From: Fimbriimonadales bacterium
Lineage (GTDB): Bacteria; Armatimonadota; Fimbriimonadia; Fimbriimonadales; ATM1
Length of the DNA: 64,000 nucleotides
Direction: 5' to 3'
Assembly (NCBI GenBank): GCA_035559795.1
Contig: DATMAR010000002.1
Span: 48,820 to 112,819, forward strand
Every line of letters starts with the position of its first letter. Positions within the stretch are counted from its first letter, which is position 1. The notes under the pieces are model-generated. The model searched no databases, had not been told where the DNA came from, and was given only the letters and a program-made list of their open reading frames with translations. Below, piece after piece: positions 33,685 to 40,764 of this stretch. The position numbers were made by a program, and so were the translations under genes.

Positions 33685-34848
33685 GTGAAGAAAAAGGTTG
33701 CTGATTTCTTCTATAAATACTTTTTAGGTTCTCCTACACTCATCGTCTCCTCGCCCGGGCGAGTGAACCTCATCGGAGAACACACAGATTACAACGAAGG
33801 TTATGTATTCCCAGCGGCTGTATCGCTAAGGCTTACTATCGCATCGAGAGTTTCCCCAAATTGTTCTGCAATCGTTTCCCAAGAGTTCGAGGAAATTGTC
33901 AACTTCGATACTCGAGATGAAAAGCCTCCGAAGGGATGGGCGAAATACCCGTGGGCATGCGCGCAAGCATTGCAAAGGGAATGGAACATTTCGATTCCTA
34001 ATATCGAAGCGGCGATAGTTTCAGAAATACCTCGAGGCGCAGGATTGAGCAGCAGTGCTGCATTAGAAACAGCCTCGCTTTTTTCATGGCTCAAGCATAT
34101 TCGCAAAGAAATCGACCTCGAAGAACTCGCGCGCATCGCATGGCTCGCAGAAACGAAATTCGTAGGAGTGAATTGTGGGATGATGGACCAACTCGTTTGC
34201 TCATTAGGACGAAAAAGACACGCCCTTCTCATAGATACGCGTTCTCTCGATTTCTCATATCATTCCCTCCCCCCCGAAATATCTATCAGCATTATGGACA
34301 CTCGCAAGCCGAGGCAATTAGCATCCTCCGCTTACAATCAACGTGTAGCAGAGTGCAAGCGAGCAGTAGAAGCCCTCCGAAAGGAAAATCCAGAAATCCG
34401 TTCCCTGAGAGATGCAACGCTCGAATTACTCGAAGCAGCCAAACAACATGGCTTAGATGAAATCGCCTTCAAACGAGCGAGGCACGTAATTCGTGAAAAC
34501 GAACGAGTACTCGCTTTCGTAAAAGCATTAGAATCCAAAGATTTCCGCGCTCTGAATAACTTAGCAAAAGAGTCGCACATAAGCCTGAAAGAAGATTACG
34601 AAGTAAGTTGCCCCGAGTTGGATGCGATGGCTCAAGCGGCCTGGGAAGCCCCCGGTTGCGTTGCAGCAAGGCTCACGGGGGCAGGTTTCGGAGGGAGTTG
34701 TGTGGGTTTAGTCTTCACGGACTCTTTGCGAAAGTTCGAGCAATATGTTTATGACCGTTACATGTCATACGGTTTTCAAGAGCCCAAAATTTACTCAGTG
34801 GAAGCAGACGATGGAGTGATTTGTGAAGTTTGCGATAAAGAAGAATAA
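33685..34848 (+). CDS. galK: galactokinase
   Basis: 387 residues from the GTG at 33685. The GHMP-kinase signature GRVNLIGEHTDYNEGYVFP, the ATP loop PRGAGLSSSAALE and the C-terminal LTGAGFGGSCVGLV are complete. It phosphorylates galactose at C1; with galE (6.7 kb) two Leloir steps are covered, although galT was not seen. The frame stays open about 400 bases further up, but that part overlaps the pilin region and lacks family similarity. No close ribosome binding site was found. Confidence 0.93.
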   Translation: MKKKVADFFYKYFLGSPTLIVSSPGRVNLIGEHTDYNEGYVFPAAVSLRLTIASRVSPNCSAIVSQEFEEIVNFDTRDEKPPKGWAKYPWACAQALQREWNISIPNIEAAIVSEIPRGAGLSSSAALETASLFSWLKHIRKEIDLEELARIAWLAETKFVGVNCGMMDQLVCSLGRKRHALLIDTRSLDFSYHSLPPEISISIMDTRKPRQLASSAYNQRVAECKRAVEALRKENPEIRSLRDATLELLEAAKQHGLDEIAFKRARHVIRENERVLAFVKALESKDFRALNNLAKESHISLKEDYEVSCPELDAMAQAAWEAPGCVAARLTGAGFGGSCVGLVFTDSLRKFEQYVYDRYMSYGFQEPKIYSVEADDGVICEVCDKEE

Positions 34849-35038
34849 AAAACGGAACTTCGATAAGGGATTAGCGTCAAATTTAGTAACGGACGCGATT
34901 GCCGATACCGAAAATTGGAATTGGCAATATTTGCGAAAAGGTCGGGAAAATAGAAGGAGATGCTCAAGGCACATCCTCGTATTTATCCCTAAATATTAAC
35001 CATTAAGTTGCGAAACTTAAAGTAAGGAGCAAAAAAAC

Positions 35039-35089
35039 ATGGAATGTTTTTACCAAGCGGCAGTTTTCGACTTAGGAGCGGGGGGATAA
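35039..35089 (+). CDS. 16-residue leader-like ORF upstream of the LuxR-type gene
   Basis: AAGGAG lies 8 bases before an ATG that opens a 16-codon frame (MECFYQAAVFDLGAGG) ending in TAA one base before the regulator's start codon. The last codons (GGAGCGGGGGGA) double as the regulator's ribosome binding site, so translation of the two may be coupled. It could be a leader peptide or simply a fortuitous reading frame. Confidence 0.45.
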   Translation: MECFYQAAVFDLGAGG

Positions 35090-35090
35090 G

Positions 35091-35354
35091 ATGGCTATGT
35101 CAACAACACGTTCAGAACAGGAGCAACGACCTGTGCGGCTTACGAAGCGAGAAATCGAAGTATTAAGCCTCATTGCACAAGGTTATAGTAGCAAAGAAGC
35201 TGCGGAACAATTGTTCGTTTCGAAGCGCACCGTAGACTTTCACTTAGCGAATATTTACGGCAAACTTCAAGTGAACAATCGAGTCCAAGCGTTTCGAGTC
35301 GCTACGAGAATGGGATTGATTCCATTCGAACCTTCGTTCAATCATAACCGATAA
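35091..35354 (+). CDS. single-domain LuxR/GerE-type HTH regulator
   Basis: 87 residues, almost entirely a LuxR C-terminal DNA-binding domain. LTKREIEVLSLIAQGYSSKEAAEQLFVSKRTVDFHLANIYGKL matches the family's four-helix HTH including the recognition helix. There is no receiver or ligand domain, as in GerE, so activity may be set by expression level or a partner protein. It starts at the ATG at 35091 after AGGAG. A clear terminator follows, so the operon is short. Confidence 0.9.
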   Translation: MAMSTTRSEQEQRPVRLTKREIEVLSLIAQGYSSKEAAEQLFVSKRTVDFHLANIYGKLQVNNRVQAFRVATRMGLIPFEPSFNHNR

Positions 35355-35376
35355 GTTTTTAGAGGCTTCTGTCTGC

Positions 35377-35408
35377 AAAACGCGGTGGAATACCACCGCG
35401 TTTTTGTT
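35377..35408 (+). terminator. Rho-independent terminator
   Basis: aaaacgcggtgg-aata-ccaccgcgttttt: a GC-rich 8-bp core with AT extension and a T run, 23 bases after the LuxR-type gene. Confidence 0.9.
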
Positions 35409-35480
35409 ATTTTTATGTAGCAAAGAAAACCTTACTTGGTGTCGCGAAAATCTTGCGCTAACAGGGGGAAGCTTTTTGAT

Positions 35481-35506
35481 GCCTCAACTGCTCCTGCAGT
35501 TGAGGC
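35481..35506. repeat. palindromic repeat, family B
   Basis: gcctcaactgc and gcagttgaggc arms around tcct, followed by a T-rich run (tctttta), so it may also terminate transcription toward the right. Confidence 0.8.
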
Positions 35507-35632
35507 TCTTTTATTTCGAATGGGATTCAAAAAGAAAAACTCCTTCTCTCTCAAGGTTTGAAGTGCTCGGTTTTTAGAATGAGCAATTGCCCCGTCATCA
35601 TGCGAAAGATGCTCATAAAATAAATCAAATCC

Positions 35633-36988
35633 CTATGTTTGGTGTCTCGATGGGATTCGCGGTAACTCCAGTTCACCCGCATGAACAGCAGTCGTCGTGT
35701 ATCGAATCAAACGGTCTAAAATTACTTTAATCGTTCCTGCGATAGGAAATGCCAATATCATTCCTGCCAAGCCGAACAACGCAGCGCCCGAGAAAACGAC
35801 GAAGAAGCTCACCACTGGATTAAGACCGACCGACCTTCCGACAAATTGAGGATGAAACAACTGGTCATGCAAAATATGCGCAACGAAGAATACGATTAAA
35901 ACGACAGCGATATACGTTCCTTGATCGGAAAAAGTGTACCAAAAAGGACCTTTCGCTCCTTGCGCGAATATCGAAAAAGCGATAAGAATCGCAGAAATAA
36001 GCCCCCCCAAATAAGGAATCAAATAGAAAATACCGCACACTATCGCTAAAAATAACGAAAAGGGCACGCCGAGCACGGTCAGCACCACTGCCATTATCGT
36101 CATGTATAATGCAACGCTCACCGTCAAGCCACGCAAGTATCCTCCGAGCACCTCTCCGATATCTCCGAGCAAATCCATCGCAGCGGGTCGAATCGCGGGA
36201 GGTATCCAGGTTACGAAACGGCGTTTGTATGTGTCGTACTCGAAAAGGAACAGTAACGTGATAATCGGCGTGAAAATGAGCAGAATCGCCGAGGAAACCA
36301 AGTATTGAAAAATCGTTACTGCCCCCCCTAACGCCGCTTGCGCCCATTGCTTTACTTGCCTTTCGATTTGGAATGTTTGCTCGATTCCCTCTCGAGTCGT
36401 CGGCAATCCTAATCGCGCTAAAGTCGGCTTCCATTTTTCGATAAAGCGGTCAATTAAACCTTGTTTCGAAGAGTTTCTAATTTCGAGCAGTAATCTATCC
36501 TTGCTGGTCGGTAAACCGAAAGCAATCAACTCGCTCGAAAAATCTCGGAAGAAAGCCTCATGCTCTGCACTCTGTTCCGGAGATTCGAGCCATTTTCTGA
36601 AGTTCTGAACATCCTGTGGAATTCCATAATCCGCCAGTTTTTTCTTGACGGCGTTATCGGCGAGAAACTGCTCTGTTTTCGTTGGTGGAAAAAGAGTGTC
36701 GTTAATGAACTTCGTCGTCGTTTCCTGAATTCCAGACACTTGCCGTTGAATGAGCGGAGTCAGTGCAATGGCAATCGTGCTTACGAGAATAAAGAATCCG
36801 AGAAAAACCGTCCAAACCGCTACCGCTCTGCTGAAACCCCTTCTTCTAAGACGCCGAATTAAAGGCTCGAGCAATAAGGCAGTAAATATAGCGATGACGA
36901 ACGGAAGCAGGATGCTCCGAACGAGATACAAGAAGCCGGCGGCGATTATAACAATCGCCAGCCAAAGTACGACGCGAGTCCCCATCAC
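35633..36988 (-). CDS. AI-2E family (PF01594) membrane permease
   Basis: 451 residues with about eight hydrophobic spans. The N-terminal pair, SILLPFVIAIFTALLLEPLIRRLRRRGFSRA, is the family's hallmark. The C-terminal half carries GIFYLIPYLGGLISAIL and LNPVVSFFVVFSGAALFGLAGMILAFPIAG, both conserved. A long hydrophilic loop (about residues 75-215) carries many charged residues. The family includes TqsA-like exporters and Na+/H+ antiporter relatives; the substrate here cannot be inferred. It is the last gene of a same-strand run that begins with the VKOR-DsbA fusion. Confidence 0.9.
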   Translation of the reverse strand: MMGTRVVLWLAIVIIAAGFLYLVRSILLPFVIAIFTALLLEPLIRRLRRRGFSRAVAVWTVFLGFFILVSTIAIALTPLIQRQVSGIQETTTKFINDTLFPPTKTEQFLADNAVKKKLADYGIPQDVQNFRKWLESPEQSAEHEAFFRDFSSELIAFGLPTSKDRLLLEIRNSSKQGLIDRFIEKWKPTLARLGLPTTREGIEQTFQIERQVKQWAQAALGGAVTIFQYLVSSAILLIFTPIITLLFLFEYDTYKRRFVTWIPPAIRPAAMDLLGDIGEVLGGYLRGLTVSVALYMTIMAVVLTVLGVPFSLFLAIVCGIFYLIPYLGGLISAILIAFSIFAQGAKGPFWYTFSDQGTYIAVVLIVFFVAHILHDQLFHPQFVGRSVGLNPVVSFFVVFSGAALFGLAGMILAFPIAGTIKVILDRLIRYTTTAVHAGELELPRIPSRHQT

Positions 36989-37001
36989 AGGGGGAGCCTA
37001 A

Positions 37002-37241
37002 TTAGGCTCCCGCCTCATCGGCGCTATGCACTCCCGCAGTCTTTCTTTCCTTGCGTTCGCGCATCCAGTCACTCACTCGATTTTTCAGTTCGTCGAACTT
37101 TCTTGCGAGTTCTTCGCGGGTCTCTGCTCCAGCACGCGGAGCGAGAAGTATCCCGGCTGCTGCTCCTATCAAAGCGCCAACTCCTACACCGGCAAGAAAG
37201 TAAATCATTACACTTCTTTCTTCACTATTGTTTTCTGCCAT
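37002..37241 (-). CDS. YtxH-domain small membrane protein
   Basis: 79 residues. A single glycine-rich membrane span, YFLAGVGVGALIGAAAGILLAPRAGAETREEL, is the classic YtxH/gas-vesicle-like motif, followed by an amphipathic helix (KFDELKNRVSDWMRERKERK). YtxH proteins are small envelope-associated proteins, often stress-related. It lies between a DUF948-like gene upstream and the AI-2E permease downstream, all on the same strand with gaps of about 12 bases. Confidence 0.85.
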   Translation of the reverse strand: MAENNSEERSVMIYFLAGVGVGALIGAAAGILLAPRAGAETREELARKFDELKNRVSDWMRERKERKTAGVHSADEAGA

Positions 37242-37252
37242 TTTGTTCCTCC

Positions 37253-37702
37253 TTATTTTTCAATTGTCGGATTTTTTATTGCCTCACTCATTTCTACGAT
37301 TGGTTCGTCATTCCGGTGCGGCTCTTGCATTTGTTTCGATTTGACTTTTTCTCGCAGACTCAAGGCTACCCGAATGCCTAACCTTATGGCATCCAGCCAC
37401 ACCGGCGAAGCAGGCTTTTGAAATACCCCTAAAACCTGAGAAACCGTTTTTATCACAGGCTCCGCTGATTTTAACGTCTCGCTTGCCTCTTTTGCGGCGG
37501 TTTCGACACTCCGAATCGCTTGACGGGCTTCGGAAAGCGCGGGGCGTACTTCGTCCCGTAACATCTGAGTCGCGTTACTCAATAGTTCCTCCAATTTATC
37601 TGCATTGCGCTCCACCTTTTGTAACAACTGAAGGTGGAGATAAAGTAGCGCTCCCAAAAGGGCGATCTGCATCAAAGCTGCAATCAAAAGTGTCGCTTCC
37701 AT
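37253..37702 (-). CDS. DUF948-like membrane-anchored coiled-coil protein
   Basis: 149 residues. An N-terminal hydrophobic helix (LLIAALMQIALLGALLYLHLQLL) is followed by a long amphipathic helix with repeats of the type NADKLEELLSNATQMLRDEV and AKEASETLKSAEPVIKTV, typical of DUF948 proteins. DUF948 genes usually sit beside YtxH genes, as they do here, which supports the call. The function is unknown; a role in envelope or stress organisation is possible. Confidence 0.72.
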   Translation of the reverse strand: MEATLLIAALMQIALLGALLYLHLQLLQKVERNADKLEELLSNATQMLRDEVRPALSEARQAIRSVETAAKEASETLKSAEPVIKTVSQVLGVFQKPASPVWLDAIRLGIRVALSLREKVKSKQMQEPHRNDEPIVEMSEAIKNPTIEK

Positions 37703-37769
37703 CTCATTCTCCTAACGACAAGACTACCACCGAGAGACTCGAAACGTTTCGCTTCACCTGCATTTATCC

Positions 37770-38156
37770 TTACGCCTTGGGAAAGACCATTTCTACGAGA
37801 AAAGAATACATTCTTTTCAAAAGGGGAACGGTGTCAGCCAATTCCTTCAACGGTCCTTCTACGAGCTCAGAAAGCGAGGGAGGAAGGAGGATTTCGACTT
37901 CTTTTTTCACCCGAGGTTTCGGTGGGCTAAGCTCGGTTACAATTCCTTCCGTTTTGCTTTTCAGTGATTCGAGTTCTCTCGACAATCCTCGTAATTCTTC
38001 GACCAAAGTCTTATCATACATAGTTTTCAAACTCTGAATGTCTTCGGATACCCTTTCTATTCTTTTCCCGATTCTTATCCCTTCCTTAACAAGAAACAAA
38101 GTATAAAAAGCGAGACCTACGCTTGCCGCAATTACGAGTATTTGTAATAACAGCAT
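37770..38156 (-). CDS. hypothetical membrane-anchored coiled-coil protein
   Basis: 128 residues. An N-terminal helix (LLLQILVIAASVGLAFYTLFLV) acts as a membrane anchor, followed by a coiled-coil region (IERVSEDIQSLKTMYDKTLVEELRGLSRELESLKSK) and a C-terminal segment with two further helices. It resembles the DUF948-like neighbour in architecture (perhaps a diverged copy), but no family is recognised. It lies 8 bases after mnmA on the same strand. Confidence 0.75.
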   Translation of the reverse strand: MLLLQILVIAASVGLAFYTLFLVKEGIRIGKRIERVSEDIQSLKTMYDKTLVEELRGLSRELESLKSKTEGIVTELSPPKPRVKKEVEILLPPSLSELVEGPLKELADTVPLLKRMYSFLVEMVFPKA

Positions 38157-38164
38157 ACGTTTTA

Positions 38165-39289
38165 TTACGACAGATTCACCTTTTCCGAAGCCATCCTTTC
38201 TGAACCCGTCATTTCCGAACCCAAAATCGTTCCTCCTGCAACGACTCTTTCTCCCTTATAGAAAACAGCAGTCTGACCAGGTGTAACTGCTCGTATCGGT
38301 GTCAAAAAACGTGCCCGCATAGGATTTCCGGGATAAAGGATTGCAGGCATAGGAGTCATATTGTAACGCACCTTTCCCATCACACGAACAGGCACATGGT
38401 TTTCTTGCGAAACCACATTTTCGAAAATCACGTCTTGACAATAAAGTTCTTCTTCGGAACCCACGACGATGCTGTTCGTTTCCGGTTGAATCCGCAAGAC
38501 ATACAAAGGTTTGCCATTTAAATTCAATCCAATTCGCTTTCGTTGACCGATAGTGTAATTTCCCAATCCGCGATGTGTTCCTACCACTTTTCCATCCGAG
38601 GTGATCATAGGTCCTTCGACGAAAGCATCGGGTCTGCGATTTTTCAAGAAGTTCGCATAACCACCTGCCTCACTTACGAAACAAATCTCTTGCGAATCGG
38701 GTTTATCCGCAACAGGCAATCCCAACTCGCGCGCAATACTCCGCGTATGTGCTTTGCTCGGGAGTTCGCCTAAAGGAAAAATTACTTTGCTCAGTTGTTC
38801 CTGACTGAGCATATAAAGCGCATAACTCTGGTCTTTTTCCTTCGCACGCGCTCGTAATAAACTCCACTTTTGCTTAGCATGGGAATACCGAACACGTGCA
38901 TAGTGCCCTGTCGCCAATTTATCGCATCCGATTTCTTCTGCTTTTTGCAATAACAAATCGAACTTCACATGACGATTGCATTCGATGCAGGGATTCGGTG
39001 TCAATCCAGCGGCATAGGAATCCAAAAAACGCTGAATTACATATTCTTTGAATTCCTCGCGGAAGTTGATGACATAGTACGGAATGCCGAGATGTCTTGC
39101 TACACGTCTCGCATCCTCTACAGCACCGAGGGAGCAGCATCCGGAATGTCTCGGGTCTGTCTGGCTTTCCTGCCAAATCTGCATCGTTACACCGACTACA
39201 TCGTAGCCCCGACGAACCAATAGAGCGGCTGTGACACTGCTGTCCACACCCCCAGACATCGCTACCAAAACTCGGTGCTTCTTCTTCAT
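38165..39289 (-). CDS. mnmA: tRNA-specific 2-thiouridylase
   Basis: 374 residues. The PP-loop AMSGGVDSSV at the N-terminus binds ATP. Catalytic cysteines lie in NPCIECNRHVKF and in QEICFV, and CCSLGAVEDA and TGHYARV are family motifs. The enzyme makes the 2-thio group of U34 in Lys, Glu and Gln tRNAs. It starts at an ATG 18 bases after the VKOR-DsbA gene, so the two are likely cotranscribed; both concern sulfur or thiol chemistry. Confidence 0.97.
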   Translation of the reverse strand: MKKKHRVLVAMSGGVDSSVTAALLVRRGYDVVGVTMQIWQESQTDPRHSGCCSLGAVEDARRVARHLGIPYYVINFREEFKEYVIQRFLDSYAAGLTPNPCIECNRHVKFDLLLQKAEEIGCDKLATGHYARVRYSHAKQKWSLLRARAKEKDQSYALYMLSQEQLSKVIFPLGELPSKAHTRSIARELGLPVADKPDSQEICFVSEAGGYANFLKNRRPDAFVEGPMITSDGKVVGTHRGLGNYTIGQRKRIGLNLNGKPLYVLRIQPETNSIVVGSEEELYCQDVIFENVVSQENHVPVRVMGKVRYNMTPMPAILYPGNPMRARFLTPIRAVTPGQTAVFYKGERVVAGGTILGSEMTGSERMASEKVNLS

Positions 39290-39307
39290 GCCACCTAAAG
39301 TGAGATG

Positions 39308-40435
39308 TTATTTATTGACGTAATGTTTCTCTATTTCCTTATCCGACAACAATATTTGTATCCCACCGCCTACTGCGAATAGAGTTTTTCCGTTGGGATA
39401 GATCACGAACCACGAAGGGGTCGCAATCACTCCTAACTTCGCAGCGTCGTCCATATCCGTATGGATGTTTTCCAAAACCTTATCCAATTTTTCTGGTTCA
39501 TCGAAAAGTGATTGGGCTTCCTGAGGATCGAGACCTACGCCTCCCATTAGGCTAACCATTGCATTCGGTTCTGTTTCCTCGCGGTGCTCGAGAAGCGCGC
39601 GTATCGTTTCCCAAAATCTTCCTTTGCTTCTTCCCCATTCTGCGAGCACTGCTGCGTGCAATGAATTAGGATGCAATTCCAATTGAGGAAAATGACGAAA
39701 ATACAATTTGACTTTGTCTTTCAACCTTCCTCGCAATTCGTTTTCGAGCCAGAAAAATAATTCGCTACAACTGGGGCAGTGCAAATCGGTGAATTCTACG
39801 ACTGTTATCGGCGCATTCGGGTTTCCTGCTAACGGAGTGTGCTCTCGAAAAAGAGGAATTTCTTTCGGAATTTGCACTTCGACGGGCTTCGGAAGTTTTT
39901 TCCCGATTCCATATTCCGCAACCGCATAACCCAGTGAACCGAAAACAGCAAGCCCTAAAACGATGCCGAAAGAAACAAAAGAAGAGCGTTTCCCAGTTGC
40001 AAGTTTCTCGAAAAACAACCCCAATGATTGCGATAAAAAAGCAACGGTCATCACAACACCGCTCGCCAAACACCAAACACACATCGCTTTGAGTCTAAAA
40101 ACGGAGTGCCCTAAAAGCAATGCGCTAATCAAAAATCCAGCGGCTAAGAAAAACCATAAGAAAAATCCTAATCGCGACGTATCGGGAATTCCACGAACTG
40201 CACGAAATCCCGCACCGATTGCGGTTACGAGATACAAAGCCGCTCCGAAAAACGCTATAGGTATGCCCAGGAACTTGCTCCACTCATCGAAGGCGACAGC
40301 ATCGCAATCGCTTCCGAATGGACCGCAAGGGAGACTGATTTCTGTCAAATGCGCAATACCCAAAACTAAGGCGATGAAAAGCCCTACGCACGCAGTGAAA
40401 AACACGATTCTATTTAGGAGTTCTGGAGTGAGCAT
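39308..40435 (-). CDS. VKOR-DsbA fusion: disulfide-bond forming enzyme
   Basis: 375 residues with two linked modules. Residues 1-150 form a four- or five-helix vitamin K epoxide reductase domain with CDAVAFDEW as the loop cysteine, SKFLGIPIAFFG, and the active-site CVWC. After one more membrane helix (FGIVLGLAVFGSLGYAVAEYG), a DsbA-like thioredoxin domain carries FTDLHCPSCSEL (CPSC) and ends near TPSWFVIYPNGK, including the cis-Pro. Such fusions oxidise secreted thiols in Cyanobacteria, Actinobacteria and others. It should therefore supply the envelope's disulfides, such as those of the pilin-like protein. It heads a minus-strand run. Confidence 0.92.
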   Translation of the reverse strand: MLTPELLNRIVFFTACVGLFIALVLGIAHLTEISLPCGPFGSDCDAVAFDEWSKFLGIPIAFFGAALYLVTAIGAGFRAVRGIPDTSRLGFFLWFFLAAGFLISALLLGHSVFRLKAMCVWCLASGVVMTVAFLSQSLGLFFEKLATGKRSSFVSFGIVLGLAVFGSLGYAVAEYGIGKKLPKPVEVQIPKEIPLFREHTPLAGNPNAPITVVEFTDLHCPSCSELFFWLENELRGRLKDKVKLYFRHFPQLELHPNSLHAAVLAEWGRSKGRFWETIRALLEHREETEPNAMVSLMGGVGLDPQEAQSLFDEPEKLDKVLENIHTDMDDAAKLGVIATPSWFVIYPNGKTLFAVGGGIQILLSDKEIEKHYVNK

Positions 40436-40764
40436 GGTCTTTCGCTTTGATTAGCTTCTATGGAATGTTTAAACAAAAGCAGACGCCTTTGGTTGCACCT
40501 CGAAAAAATAATTATACTATTTTCCCCAAGTAGCGACTTCCCCCAAATGTAGCGACGGAGTTCTTCCCATAAGGCGGATGAATTTCCCCTAGAAATTGGT
40601 TTCACCACTCCTTGGAGCACGGCCTGCTTTCCTTTGAGCGAATGAGTTCTACTTGGAAAAATGGATTATTGCCAAGGAAACGCTCCCCCGCTCATTGGAG
40701 CGGGGGCAGCTTCCCTTGTAAAGGAAGTTTTTTCGAAACGTCTTTGCGATCTAACGAGTTCCGC
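40436..40764. other. gene-free interval with hairpins
   Basis: The 329 bases between the fibre-like protein gene and the VKOR-DsbA gene show no coding frame. Two adjacent hairpins lie at about 40684-40713 (gctcccccgctc/gagcgggggc arms) and 40711-40730 (cttcc/ggaag arms followed by T6), a possible terminator for readthrough from the left. Confidence 0.55.
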
